Source of the DNA: Diplonema japonicum
Lineage: Eukaryota > Euglenozoa > Diplonemea > Diplonemida > Diplonemidae
Assembly: GCA_964019335.1 (NCBI GenBank)
Contig: OZ025665.1
Location: forward strand, 124,001 to 188,000
Length of the DNA: 64,000 nt
Reading direction: 5' to 3'
Part shown: positions 18,869-28,793 of the stretch, in pieces
How the letters are laid out: every line of letters starts with the position of its first letter
Position numbering within the stretch: position 1 is the stretch's first letter
The notes under the pieces: generated by a model
The model's database searches: none
Told to the model about the DNA's origin: nothing
The model's input: only the letters and a program-made list of their open reading frames with translations
Program-made: the position numbers and the translations under genes

Positions 18869-21800
18869 TTAGCATTCTATTCTTCGAACGAGTGGTGAGC
18901 GCCTTGCTTTGCGAGGCGCGACTGGCGCTTGATCCGCTTGTCTCAGCACCATCTTTTTGATGAACTGTTTGAACGACTTGCACAGCAGGTACTTCCCCGT
19001 GAATTGTATGTCGAACAGCACCCCCCTCACACCTCGTTCCAGCTTTGCCAGAGCAGTGCAGGAGGTGACCGCCCAACGGTCCTGCTCAGTGATGAGAAGC
19101 GACGCTCTCCCGACGACCTCCTTTTCAAAAAGGACCTTTGTTTTATAGTTAATAACAACGGACATGTAAGGAGTGGCTATGGAGAGAAGGGCGAGGCGCC
19201 AGAGGCGGGTTGCCGCGAGGCGTGAGGAAGTCTCATTGTTGCGGAGGGAAAGAAAGCGGACCTCGCATTGGGTTTCACAATAGAAGCCCGCCCAGTTGTT
19301 CTCGACAGCTTTTCGAAGTCTTGCTTCTCGCCGGGTCAAGTTGTTGATGCTGTGTACGAAAACGGTAAAAACGGTGGTCTTTAACTCTCGTCTCCATCCT
19401 GTCTTGACAGCCTTTCGATCGAACCCCTCAAGCAACACAGTCGCTTCTAAGGCCCACGTCTGCTTCCATCTTTTGACTGCTGCAGACCACGATGCTCGGA
19501 TCCGATATCTAGAACAGGCTTCCAAGTACCCCAACACCATCGCAGACCCTTTAAGCCGGGCAGCTGCAGTGAGGTTCTCCCTCAGGGCAACCTCCTCCCT
19601 CTGCGTTATGTGCCTTGTTAATGCCTCTGTGATTAACAGCTTGCCAACGCCCTTTTGGTACCTGACGGTATGTGAAAATTGTACTTGTTCGGACTCGGCC
19701 AAATGGCGTGCGTTACACTCAAGCTCTTCGATGAGCGTGAGGCCAGTCGAGTAGTGTTCCGAGGCTGCTTTTTCCGTGTCGAGGACGTAGCTTTGAGATA
19801 GTGCGGAGCGCCGGGTGCACTCCTTGCTCATGATGGACAAGGTTTCTTGCCAATTCACGATCTCTGGGATGCTTAACACGTATCTTTGGAAGATGTTGCA
19901 ACGCGATGCTTCTTCTTGCCGGATGTACCACCACCGCCGGGTGTAGCCAGCTTCGATCTGCTCCAGACCACTGAGGAAGCTGGTTGTAAAGGTTTCACGG
20001 TTCATAGAGTTGAGTCGTGTGATTGCCGCGCGGCTGTGCGACTGCGTCTTGAACATGGCAAGGGTGGCGGTGAAGATGGTGAACAGGGTGCGCCACGAAC
20101 CGACGATCCGAACCCTCGCGATCGACTCCGTGCAGAAGAACGAGTGAGGGAACAATCTCTGCCGGTGCTGCTGTTCCGACTCTTCTATCCGTTTTCTGAG
20201 CTTGAAGTTGCTCCGCTGGAACTTTTCGCGCTCGGCGGTCGTCCCATCGAACATGCCAATAACCTCTTTCGAGATCGATTTTATGATCCGAAACTCTTTT
20301 TCAGCAAGCGCTTCTGTCTTGGCCCTGTGAAGCTCCTCCTCCTCAGGAAAACCTAAGAGGTTTTGGCGAGCCTGCTTACGTCTCAAAGCAGTTCTCTTTT
20401 CTCGCCATGTGGTTTGTAACATCAATACAATTGCCTCCAAACCCTCCCCGTAAGAGACTCGCTTTCGAAGGATGTACTTTAGAAAGCTCCGTTGTATGCA
20501 GGATGCAGAACGGACCCACAGCATTGTTGGTGGAGCGAGGGCGGTGGGGCGGACCCTGTCCAACCCGACCTGTCGGAGAACCTCATCAAGGGATCTGCTG
20601 ACGAATTCATTGTCGTGGCCTATCTGCTCCAGTTTTTCATACGGCAAATTTTCGCGCACAATCTTCATGCACTCAACATCAACGTCGCACAAGCTCCTCA
20701 GTATCGACAGGCAGCCCAGGACGGTGTCGACCTTCCTGAATGAACCCGCCTTCGACCTTGGGGACGAGCACAGCATCTTCACATCAAACGGGTCGCGATC
20801 GTCGTTGCTTATCGTGTCCTCCACGTTATGAATCTCGTACTGTGGCCTTGCAAAGGAAGGCATGTTGATCAGCACCTTCACGACGCTGGTGCAGAACATC
20901 GACTGCGTTGCTTTCGATTCGAAATACAAATTCTGCTCCTCATCCAGCGTGCCTGGTGTGAGGATGAAGTCGATCAGCCGCACCGTTTCAACGACCGCCG
21001 AAGGGCTGCCCCAGTCGGGGGACCCGAGGATCGACCAAAGCACTGAAATACAAGGCGTTGTTAAAATTTGCTTTTTATGGATTTTCGATGAGTAGCAGAG
21101 CTGGCGGAGCAACCGAGAGGCACCGGCTGCAGCATCGGAGGTGTGCAGAGGGGGGTTGCAGCCTTCTAATAGTATATGGTGTAGACCGGCACTGAAGAAC
21201 AGCTCCTTTTGAGACGACCACCGCAGGGAACGGTCAAGGATGAGGACTAAACTGCTCAGAACATCGGCTGTCCGGAACCCGCTGCACCACAGTATCTTGA
21301 CAAGCCCTGCCACCCCAAACAGGACCTTCCTTTCAGCGAACAGATCACCGTGTTCTTCGTGGAGCACCATTCCGGATATCGTTTTGATGACTCTTTCTGC
21401 TGTCACCTTGTCCCTTGCCACCCAATCACTGCACAGCACCTTAATCAGCTCGTGGAACACTTCTGCATTTCCCAAGATTAATCTGCACATGAAGGACTTC
21501 GGTTGCATTCCAGTCAACACCAACGAACGACGGCGTACACCGGTGTACCTCCTCATGACAATAGATATCTTCGGGTCTTCATACAGACCAACAAGGTGCT
21601 GATACAGAGTGATGCCGTGCAGAGACACCCCAGGGATCGAGGATGCGATGATAGACGTGATAAAGGACAGGTCCGCAGGGGTGATGGATGTAAGAAAGGT
21701 TTCAACAGATTCTTCTCGAGAGGACTTCAGCCGATTAAGAATGGATATAACACATTCGATGCTCAAAGGCGTCAGGGCGTTCGTTATGGCAGCAAGCATA

Positions 21801-22384
21801 GAGGCCCTTAGTATCCGTAAGATACCATCGTTCTGGCAGAAAGTAAGAATCTCTGAGGTGACGTCTCTACTTTGCTGCAGCGAGCAGACATAGAGCATGG
21901 TGTCTATGTTGAAGGACGCTGGGGTGGGTTTTGTTGAGGTGTAGATGAGGTCTGAGAGGCGGCGACCACCGTGATTCTCCAAAAACAGTTTTAAAAAATC
22001 CTTGGAATGTTTCGACCATGTGTTGAGGGTTTTTGATATCGCTTCGTGGAGGCCTGATCTGCCTGCTCCGGTTCGGGCTTGAATGAACCACAAGGCGTCG
22101 TTTATAGTGTCGAAGACTAGGCCCTCATAACCTTTGTGGTTCTCCCTGAGCATGCCGCAGAGGATGACGACACACCTTTTTATGCGCCCGCAGCTTGCTT
22201 TGATGCCTACCTGTGTTACTCTTTCCGCCATGCTGCTTTGCAGTAAAAATTCTCCCATTGCGTCCTCTTCTGTCTTTTCCTCGCTTATCCCCTTTATCTG
22301 CTCCTCAACCATACCCATCCTTGCGTCTCCGACGCCGTTCAGGGACAGCAGGCACATTACTACCGCTTTTACATTTTGTCGCAT
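18869..22384 (-). CDS. 1171-aa ARM-like / IQ-motif protein
   Basis: A single exon. The N-terminal 600 residues are helical and Leu-rich with armadillo/HEAT-like periodicity (LIKVLCSDWVARDKVTAERV; LVLILDRSLRWSSQKELFFS). An IQ-like region lies near 640-700 (SASCIQRSFLKYILRKRV; LMLQTTWREKRTALRRKQ). The rest is long charged helices rich in Arg, Trp and Glu, as in coiled-coil cytoskeletal or axonemal proteins. No specific family recognised. It neighbours two other proteins of scaffold type. The start is the ATG at 22384, preceded by a purine-rich leader ending ATTAAG. Confidence 0.72.
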   Translation of the reverse strand: MRQNVKAVVMCLLSLNGVGDARMGMVEEQIKGISEEKTEEDAMGEFLLQSSMAERVTQVGIKASCGRIKRCVVILCGMLRENHKGYEGLVFDTINDALWFIQARTGAGRSGLHEAISKTLNTWSKHSKDFLKLFLENHGGRRLSDLIYTSTKPTPASFNIDTMLYVCSLQQSRDVTSEILTFCQNDGILRILRASMLAAITNALTPLSIECVISILNRLKSSREESVETFLTSITPADLSFITSIIASSIPGVSLHGITLYQHLVGLYEDPKISIVMRRYTGVRRRSLVLTGMQPKSFMCRLILGNAEVFHELIKVLCSDWVARDKVTAERVIKTISGMVLHEEHGDLFAERKVLFGVAGLVKILWCSGFRTADVLSSLVLILDRSLRWSSQKELFFSAGLHHILLEGCNPPLHTSDAAAGASRLLRQLCYSSKIHKKQILTTPCISVLWSILGSPDWGSPSAVVETVRLIDFILTPGTLDEEQNLYFESKATQSMFCTSVVKVLINMPSFARPQYEIHNVEDTISNDDRDPFDVKMLCSSPRSKAGSFRKVDTVLGCLSILRSLCDVDVECMKIVRENLPYEKLEQIGHDNEFVSRSLDEVLRQVGLDRVRPTALAPPTMLWVRSASCIQRSFLKYILRKRVSYGEGLEAIVLMLQTTWREKRTALRRKQARQNLLGFPEEEELHRAKTEALAEKEFRIIKSISKEVIGMFDGTTAEREKFQRSNFKLRKRIEESEQQHRQRLFPHSFFCTESIARVRIVGSWRTLFTIFTATLAMFKTQSHSRAAITRLNSMNRETFTTSFLSGLEQIEAGYTRRWWYIRQEEASRCNIFQRYVLSIPEIVNWQETLSIMSKECTRRSALSQSYVLDTEKAASEHYSTGLTLIEELECNARHLAESEQVQFSHTVRYQKGVGKLLITEALTRHITQREEVALRENLTAAARLKGSAMVLGYLEACSRYRIRASWSAAVKRWKQTWALEATVLLEGFDRKAVKTGWRRELKTTVFTVFVHSINNLTRREARLRKAVENNWAGFYCETQCEVRFLSLRNNETSSRLAATRLWRLALLSIATPYMSVVINYKTKVLFEKEVVGRASLLITEQDRWAVTSCTALAKLERGVRGVLFDIQFTGKYLLCKSFKQFIKKMVLRQADQAPVAPRKARRSPLVRRIEC

Positions 22385-23623
22385 TTCCTTAATTTTCTTT
22401 TTTTTTGGGGGGGTATTTTGTGGTACCAGTGGAAGAAGAATCCAAAGAAAAGAAAGAGAAAAAAAAAAAGAGGGGGGGAAAGAGAGGGAGGGAAAAAGAT
22501 AAAAAGTGATATGAAAAAAAAAGGGAGCGGCGGGTGGTAGAAGAAGGGGAATAAAAAAAGAGGAACAGTAGCGAAGTGAAAAAAAAAGTTTACCATATTA
22601 TAGAATGCTGGGGGGGGGGGAGGGGGGACAGGAAATTGGGTGTTAAGTAGGTGTGAAAAAAAAAAGGTGGGGAAGACAATCTAAATCTAAAAGGGGTGTT
22701 AAAAAAAAAAAACTATTTTCCTAAATGAAAAATAAGATAGCATCATTATGCGGGGTGGCAGGGGAGGGGGAGGGTTACCGAGATAGGATATTACTGACTT
22801 CACGAGCAGAGCGAAATGCAGCAATATCGTCAGGTGAGCCCATCACTGCGGAATAATGCTTCTATTTTTCACTTGATTTGTTGTTTAATTTAATGAGTGC
22901 TGAGTTCGAAAGGGTTTGCATCAAATAAGAAAAAAAAAACCCCCCAAAAAAAAGTGCTTGCTGTCGATCATGACCCTCTTTACACTGCTATTTCCATCCC
23001 AGGAAACAGGAGTTTAAACTAAGAAAAAAAAAAAAAAAAAAAAACAATCGTGCCGAAGTGAGAAACAAAAAAAAAAAAAAGAAATTTTACTCAAAAACTG
23101 CTTCTTACGGGGAGGGAGGGGGCTTTTTTTTTTCCTCTCCCCCGTTTTCCCCTTTCACTGTATTTCTTCTTTTCATTTATTTGTGTTTCCCCCCCCCCAA
23201 AAAAAAATGGTGTAGTAAAAGAGATCTAAACAAATTAAGATAGGAAACGAGGGAAAAAGAAAAGAAAAGAAAAGAAAATGAAAAACCGAAATATCTATGC
23301 AATCGTGTTCACTTTCTTTCTCGTTCTGTCTCCTCTTCCGGAGGGTGCCGATAAGCTCCCCTTATCACCTCTCTCTCTCTCTCTCTCGAGGCGGCTAGGA
23401 AAAAAAAAAAACTTCCCACTTAAGAGAATGGCCGCCCCTTCCCCCCCTTTTTTTTCAATGGTGTTTTCTTTTTTTTTTTTTTTTTTTTTTTGCCCATTTA
23501 ACCCCCACCCACATCTATAGAGGAAAAAAAAGAAAAAAAATAATCTAAAAAAGTGCCAAGAAACACATTTTTTTTGTCGACTCCCCCCCCCCCAAAAAAA
23601 AAGGAAACTCACACCCCTTTCAT
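22385..23623. other. intergenic spacer, homopolymer and purine tracts
   Basis: About 1.2 kb with no supported gene. It contains polypurine blocks (22431-22590), a G-run near 22609-22618, A-runs (23021-23044) and a CT-dinucleotide tract (23370-23388). Low-complexity open frames were not called. Confidence 0.6.
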
Positions 23624-24868
23624 TCACGGGGCTTTAGCCATCACACCGGACTTCCGGTTGTCCGTGTGTCGACAGGCCCCGGCAGCCCTCCACGAAGCGG
23701 TAAGCATTTCCAGGTATTCTTCTTGAAATTCGGTCAAGACGTCTTGAGCAGAAGGCCTTGATGTGGGGTTTTTTCTCATCATTGACGTGACCGTGTGTGC
23801 GAGCTTTGGGGAGTACCCTAAGCATGTCATGCTTTCTGACGGTGGGGAAGCTTCACGAACGGTACGCCAGGGTGTCTCCGCACCCCGTGGGGGCGAGGAC
23901 CCGGTCAACACCTCATACACAGACATGCCAAGGCTGAAGATGTCAGCCTCTGTAAGGTGCGTCTTGTCATTCAGCATTTCCAACGGAAGATACCGTATGT
24001 CTCCTTCTTCCAATGAGAATCGCACGTCTATCTCGCTGCTCAAAGAGTCAAGACTGCTTTTTAACGGAACAGCCTGCTGCATGGATTCATCAAGAAAGTG
24101 TGCGTGGCCAAAATCACCGAGTTTAAACTGATCTCCTGATATGTAGATATTTTCCGGTTTTATGTCAAGATGAGCCACCCTTACTTGTGTGTGGAGGTAG
24201 TCAGCTGCAGACGTGGTTTGAAGAAGCAGGGACCGCACCTTGTCCTCGTCCCATCTTTTGTTTTGTTCCCGGAGAATGCGGACTCGTTGATCAAGAGAGC
24301 CTCCTGGGCAGTACTCGCTTTGAAGGTAAAGTCGTTTTTCTTCCACCCAGCATGAGTAGTATCTGATGATGTTGGTGTGGTTGCATCTTGCGAGGACCTT
24401 TGCTTCATCGACACGTCTTGACAGTTCGTACTGGCTTTTTATGGTGGTGTTCAGTACTTTGACAGCGTAGTGCATTCCTTCAAGGTTGGAGACAGCTTCA
24501 ACAACATGGCCGAAGTTTCCTTTTCCTATTTCTGTTATCACCCTGAACTGGCTGTTGAACCATCCGCCGTACGAGGGTACTAAAAAGTCCCCGCTTTCAG
24601 CTAGAGGGGAGCATTCTGGTGTGCCGTAGTGCATTGAAAGGCTGCTGCCCACGCCTCTTGTTATGCTCGCGCATGAGAGGGAGAGTTTTGTTTTCACCCT
24701 TCTCCCACCTTTTGGAATCTCCGGGCTGTCGCTTCGTTGCGGCACAGCTATCCCTTCTTCTTTTCTAGGTGTCTCCGGATGTCTCGATGTTTCAAACCTG
24801 GGAGTGCACGGGGGTGTTGAACCCCCTAGATCCAACACTGGCGGCGGCAGTGTGCTGCGGCCTGCCAT
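23624..24868 (-). CDS. Wee1/Myt1-like protein kinase
   Basis: 414 aa. The kinase domain spans about 108-385: glycine loop GKGNFGHV (115-122), Lys137 in YAVKV, catalytic loop HLDIKPEN (233-240), metal-binding DFG at 252-254 (LGDFGHA), and EGDIRYLPLEML in the activation segment. HLDIKP rather than HRD, the GH after DFG and the EGD.RYL.LE pattern are marks of the Wee1 family, which phosphorylates CDK1 near its glycine loop to hold cells before mitosis. The N-terminal 100 residues are Ser/Pro-rich with several S/T-P sites, as expected for CDK feedback. It is shorter than human WEE1. Myt1 would carry a membrane segment after the kinase; none is seen. Confidence 0.85.
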   Translation of the reverse strand: MAGRSTLPPPVLDLGGSTPPCTPRFETSRHPETPRKEEGIAVPQRSDSPEIPKGGRRVKTKLSLSCASITRGVGSSLSMHYGTPECSPLAESGDFLVPSYGGWFNSQFRVITEIGKGNFGHVVEAVSNLEGMHYAVKVLNTTIKSQYELSRRVDEAKVLARCNHTNIIRYYSCWVEEKRLYLQSEYCPGGSLDQRVRILREQNKRWDEDKVRSLLLQTTSAADYLHTQVRVAHLDIKPENIYISGDQFKLGDFGHAHFLDESMQQAVPLKSSLDSLSSEIDVRFSLEEGDIRYLPLEMLNDKTHLTEADIFSLGMSVYEVLTGSSPPRGAETPWRTVREASPPSESMTCLGYSPKLAHTVTSMMRKNPTSRPSAQDVLTEFQEEYLEMLTASWRAAGACRHTDNRKSGVMAKAP

Positions 24869-25479
24869 TTCTATCCCTCTCTACCCCTGTCCTGGTTTGG
24901 GAAATGGCTTTTTTTTTTTTTTTTTGGAACGAGGAAAATAAATGTGAGGGGGGGAAAAAAAATATAAAAAAAATATCTTAAAGCAAAAAAAAGGAAAAAC
25001 AATATTACAAGGGAGGGAGGGAGGGGGGGATGAGGAAGCGAGGGTGTGTGTGTGATAATTCTTGATACACTCTTCGATACTCCCTTCCTTTCCTCTCTCT
25101 CTCTCCCCTCATTTCTTTTTTGTTTTTCCGATTTTTATTGGAAGGAAAAGAAAAAGGGGGAACACAAAAAAAAAAAAGAGAAAAATGAAATATGGTAAAA
25201 AAGTCTTGTTCGTTCTTTTTTCCCCCCCGCTCGAGTAAGGGAAGAGAAAAAATAAAAAAGTAAAACAGTTGAAAAAAAAATATTGGGGGGGGGGACATAA
25301 TATAATGAAGTACATCCTTACTCAGCACAGAATACAAGCTTTTTTTTTTTTAAATTATTATTTTTTTTTCTTTTAACCAATATTGCGGGAAAAAAAAAGA
25401 AGAAAAAAAAAAGGGACCCAAGGGAGGGGGGGATTTTTTTTTTTTTTTTTTCACGTCTCCAGAAATATTTTCAAGAGAC
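24869..25479. other. intergenic spacer
   Basis: About 610 nt. It carries a candidate acceptor for the Wee1 gene on the minus strand (TTTCCCAAACCAG, G at 24892, 23 nt before the ATG). The remainder is A/T homopolymer and GGGAGGG tracts. No gene seen. Confidence 0.55.
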
Positions 25480-25728
25480 CTAGTGATGGCTGTCACCGCC
25501 TTCGGGCTTGTAGTTCCCGATGGGGGTGTGCCACACTCCGTACCTGGGCCTGTAGTTGTTCTGGAATCCACACTGAACAAATATTAGCCCCCCAAAGAAA
25601 ATACCAGCGTAAATCCACCTAGACATCATGTTCATGGGGGTAACAAGGTTGGCAGAAAGGTTATGGGTGTACTTGCCGCTTGGCTGATCGAAGTTGGAAG
25701 GGCATGATGCATGGCCGTGTCCACCCAT
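25480..25728 (-). CDS. 82-aa single-pass membrane protein (paralogue A)
   Basis: It starts MGGHGHASCPSNFD and ends YKPEGGDSHH. There is one hydrophobic segment (about 36-53, WIYAGIFFGGLIFVQC). The C-terminal half has YRPRYGVWHTPIGNYKPEG. About half the residues match the neighbour at 26145-26396, with the order MGGHG, CPSNFD, GKY, NLSANLV.PMN, YRPR, W..PIG.YKPEG conserved. Size, His-rich ends and single helix resemble accessory subunits of mitochondrial respiratory complexes, but no family was recognised. The leader begins at a strong acceptor, CTTTTTTTTACAG (G at 25748). Confidence 0.72.
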   Translation of the reverse strand: MGGHGHASCPSNFDQPSGKYTHNLSANLVTPMNMMSRWIYAGIFFGGLIFVQCGFQNNYRPRYGVWHTPIGNYKPEGGDSHH

Positions 25729-26144
25729 TTTTAACTGTTTTGTTTTCCTGTAAAAAAAGATTTTTTCTTTTTTTTTGCTGGTAGGGAAGAAGAAAAAAAA
25801 AAAAACTAAATCAAAACAACAAAGACGATTAAAAAAAAAAAAGAAAAAAGAAAAAAAAACGGTCAATGGAGGTCATTAGAAGAGCCTCCCTACCATCTTT
25901 ATTCTGGAATGAAAATAAAAAAAAAAAAATAAAAATAGAACGGAAGGATGAGATAGTAAAAAAAAGAAAATAAAAAAAATCCAGTTCCAGCCAGTGTGCT
26001 TGGAGGCCGCACTGCTCGATATTGGAAGTAAAAAAGGAATAAAAAAAAAAAACGGGGGAAAAAAAAAAATGCCATTCAAGAGCATTCTCTTTTTCCCTTC
26101 GGAGATCGTAGATTCTTTAGGGGAAAAAAATTTAAAAAAAATTC
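25729..26144. other. spacer between tandem paralogues
   Basis: About 415 nt, mostly A-runs on the plus strand interrupted by short mixed blocks. Nothing but the acceptor for paralogue A is recognised. Confidence 0.55.
25748..25760 (-). promoter_or_regulatory. putative trans-splice acceptor for paralogue A
   Basis: Minus strand TCTTTTTTTTACAG followed by GAAAAC, 19 nt before the ATG at 25728. Clear pyrimidine tract and CAG. Confidence 0.55.
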
Positions 26145-26396
26145 CTAGTGGTGGTTGTCGTAACCCTCTGGCTTGTACACTCCGATGGGCTCGTTCCAAG
26201 TTGACCACCTGGGTCGGTAGGTACCCTTTGCGTTACTCTGCATGATGACAAGACTGCCAGCAACAAAGCCGAGGTACAAGAAAACCGACAACTTGTTCAT
26301 CGGCACAACAAGGTTGGCTGAGAGATTCTGCACATACTTCCCCTTGGGCATATCGAAGTTGGAGGGGCAAGTGTTGTGACCGCCGTGACCGCCCAT
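26145..26396 (-). CDS. 83-aa single-pass membrane protein (paralogue B)
   Basis: It starts MGGHGGHNTCPSNFD and ends YKPEGYDNHH, a tandem paralogue of 25480-25728 in the same orientation. The hydrophobic segment is LSVFLYLGFVAGSLVIMQ (about 37-54). Conserved positions cluster in the N-terminal CPSNFD..GKY.QNLSANLV block and the YRPRWSTWNEPIGVYKPEG tail; the helix is the most diverged part. Such a split suggests conserved contacts on both sides of a membrane. Product unknown. Confidence 0.72.
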   Translation of the reverse strand: MGGHGGHNTCPSNFDMPKGKYVQNLSANLVVPMNKLSVFLYLGFVAGSLVIMQSNAKGTYRPRWSTWNEPIGVYKPEGYDNHH

Positions 26397-26460
26397 TTTT
26401 TTCTTTTTTTTTTTCTTTTTTGTGTGTGTTAGAAAAACCTATTATTATATGCTTGTTGTG

Positions 26461-26498
<38 letters not shown>

Positions 26499-26668
26499 AA
26501 TTTACTAACAAGTAATGGCTTGAACACAACTACGGGGTTCCGAGTGTCGTTCGAAAGCATTACCTTTTCACGACTCTCTGAAAATCTTTTAAAACCTCTA
26601 TTCGAATAACGAAGCATATCTTACTTCACAGTGAAAAGCAATTATCAGAAAGTGGAATTATAATACCC
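26397..26668. other. spacer with long A/T run
   Basis: Contains a plus-strand A-run of about 33 nt at 26464-26497. The mixed-sequence remainder has no gene. Confidence 0.5.
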
Positions 26669-27262
26669 TCACGCGGGGTGGGTTTTAGCCCATTCAATGG
26701 CCTCCAGGCGTACCTCATTGCAGACCTTCTCTTTTTTGTTTTTGTAGCCTATAAGAGGGTTGTTTTCCGCAGAAACATCTTTATGCAGCCTGGCTCCCTC
26801 CAGCTTGATGATAGCATAACGCTCAAAAGCGGATGGTGTCACCTTCACGTAACGAATAAAGGCATCCATCTCACATGCGAAGGTGCTGCCAAGCTGGACC
26901 ACGTGGACCACGACACGGCCAGCGTGACCGGGTTTACCCTCGCCACCAAAGAACCACTGGTCCTTGTCCCCATGGGGTGCTATGCCCTTGTAGTCATAAC
27001 CTGCCTCAGCCATCGCCTTGAGCTCTTCCTCTACTAACGGGAAGCTCTCTACCTCAACAAGCACATCGGTGACAGGCGTGCCTGGCATACCAGGTATAGC
27101 GGACGAGCCCATCCTTGAGCACCTCTTGATGTTGCTCCCGAGGGCCTTCGTGATCCCCACCTCGGTTTTTAAAAACACTTTTTTGCTGATCTCCGGTTCC
27201 AGGCCCCTCGGTAAAAAGGGGTAATCACCGAGCATCATGACATCAGGTAGATCGTCGGCCAT
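26669..27262 (-). CDS. GrpB / UPF0157 family protein
   Basis: 197 aa. GrpB proteins belong to the nucleotidyltransferase superfamily and their role is poorly defined. Family landmarks in order: GSSAIPGMPGTPVTDVLVEV (GS, PG, KP/TP-x-x-D core, about 72-91), then GYDYKG, a WFFGGEGKPGH segment equivalent to the R.FF block, VVHVVQLGS (HLHV equivalent), FIRYVKVTP (FRDYLR.HP), YAIIKLEGA, and a C-terminal NPLIGYKNKKEKVCNEV with A.EWA. GrpB is common in bacteria and fungi and sporadic elsewhere in eukaryotes, so lateral origin is possible. There are no introns and base composition matches its neighbours. Candidate acceptors: AATAACAG at 27294, and CGTTTTACAG at 27314, the latter inside the adjacent transposon end. 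Confidence 0.82.
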   Translation of the reverse strand: MADDLPDVMMLGDYPFLPRGLEPEISKKVFLKTEVGITKALGSNIKRCSRMGSSAIPGMPGTPVTDVLVEVESFPLVEEELKAMAEAGYDYKGIAPHGDKDQWFFGGEGKPGHAGRVVVHVVQLGSTFACEMDAFIRYVKVTPSAFERYAIIKLEGARLHKDVSAENNPLIGYKNKKEKVCNEVRLEAIEWAKTHPA

Positions 27263-27311
27263 TTTCTTCTTTTTCCCTCCCCTTTTCCTCTCCCTGTTAT
27301 TTTTTTTATTT

Positions 27312-27659
27312 TACTGTAAAACGAAAAACTCCCGGACGGAAAAATGTCCGAGCTTTTTTAGCGTTCGGGAATTTTTTACTACTGGTCAATTTGATGAAGA
27401 AGTACGGGTTTATGAGAAGTTAAAGATCCCGTGGGTGCTGTTTGTTGGTGCACTGAAAGGGGAAGAAAAATTCAAACTGCCACGCAGGGTAAACATTTTG
27501 GCTCTGCACAAGGAATAAAGCCCTTCCAGGCAAACGTGGTGGGAGCTGCTACCCCCCCTTAAGTAAAAAAACTTCTTCCCAGAAAAACCCGGCGGGAAAA
27601 TGTCCGGGTTTTTTTGGTGTCCGGGAGTTTTTCTGTCCGACATTATTCGTTTTACAGTA
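27312..27659. mobile_element. MITE-like element, TA-flanked, termini CTGTAAAACG
   Basis: The left end is TACTGTAAAACGAAAAAC and the right end is its inverted copy, CGTTTTACAGTA. A second inverted block (AAAAACTCCCGGAC) lies just inside. Read as TA target duplication plus CTGTAAAACG terminus, it fits a Tc1/mariner-type MITE of about 344 bp. Internal CCGGAC/GTCCGG blocks and the GGAAAAATGTCCG, T-run, TAGC motif link it to the element at 1100-1382. No transposase. Reading out of either end gives TTTTACAG, a usable 3' splice site. Confidence 0.65.
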
Positions 27660-27959
27660 TTTTTTTTTTTTTTTTTTTTTTTTGGGATGAAAAAAGGAGT
27701 CGGCTGATTGTTTGTGCAAGCCGTCAAGAAGGTGTGCCCCATCTTTCTTGTGGACCTGCCTGAGACAGGCCTCGTTGCCCAGGCAACCACACCTCGGGCA
27801 ATGGAAACCCGTCTTATGCTCCCGGTCGCACCCGGCGGCACAGTCGGGGTCCGACGGCGCCGTGGGCCCCTCCGGGTACAGTATAACCGACAACTCAGAC
27901 GGATCGATGTCTACGGGCAAGCTGCCTTTACTCTTTTTTGCAATAACAATTCTTTTCAA
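27660..27959 (-). CDS. possible truncated Cys/His-rich gene fragment
   Basis: The open frame has coding character from about 27959 to 27690: PVDIDPSELSVILYPEGP, then DCAAGCDREHKTGFHCPRC and GNEACLRQVHKK. The C-x3-C...H-x4-HC-x2-C spacing suggests a small zinc module. There is no ATG in this exon: the frame opens at a TTG behind a GAAAAG, and upstream is a T-run. Downstream it runs into poly(A) and then the MITE at 27659. It may be one exon of a gene whose other parts I could not find, or a gene cut by the element. Family not recognised. Confidence 0.35.
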
Positions 27960-27978
27960 AAAATTTGTTTACTTGTTC

Positions 27979-28009
<31 letters not shown>

Positions 28010-28793
28010 TACTGAGATGGCACGAAGTCGGGGACGAGAGGGGGGAACGTGGGAAGGGGACATAAATAGCATTGATTTCAAAACTCCCTCCTTTCCTTTT
28101 AAAAAGAAAAAAAAAAAAAAAAAAAAAACCCCTTTCCACACCATGTCGCATTGAACGCATTAAGGGTGGAAACTACAGCATTGGAAACCAAGGGTGTAAA
28201 ATCCTAGGCTGCCAACCCAAGGGGCCAGTAAATTAGCTCTCCGCTTCGCTTGGTGGGAGGGTGCTTGAAGTCGTGCCATTTGAACAAAGAGGTGCGTGGG
28301 GGCTGCTTTATTACACAACATCAAGAAGAGCCCCAACCAACGAATGGCCAACAGCCCACTATGTGAAAAAAAAAAGAAATAAAAATAAAAAGAGAAGAAA
28401 AAAATATCAGAGGATACGTAACATAAAAAATCCATAATGAACATCATAAAAATAAAATAAAATAAAAAATAAAAAAAAACTAAAATAAAAATAAAACAAA
28501 CGCACAGAAAAAAAAAAAAAAAAAGAATGAGAAAACGAGGCAAATAGATAATCGATTTTTAAAATCTTCTCAAATCTGGTACGGTTACGCACATCTTCTT
28601 CTTTTCCCCTCCCCACCATTAATTATAACTGGAGAAGGGGAAAAAAAAAAAAAAAAAAAAAGTTCAGTTTTTAGTATTTGTGTGTGCACACGGTACAGCC
28701 CTGAGATCAAGTACCGCATGCTACAACTACTCCTTTTTTTGTTTTTCTTTACAAGAAACTGGGCAGTACTTGTAAATAAAAAAGGGGGGGGGG

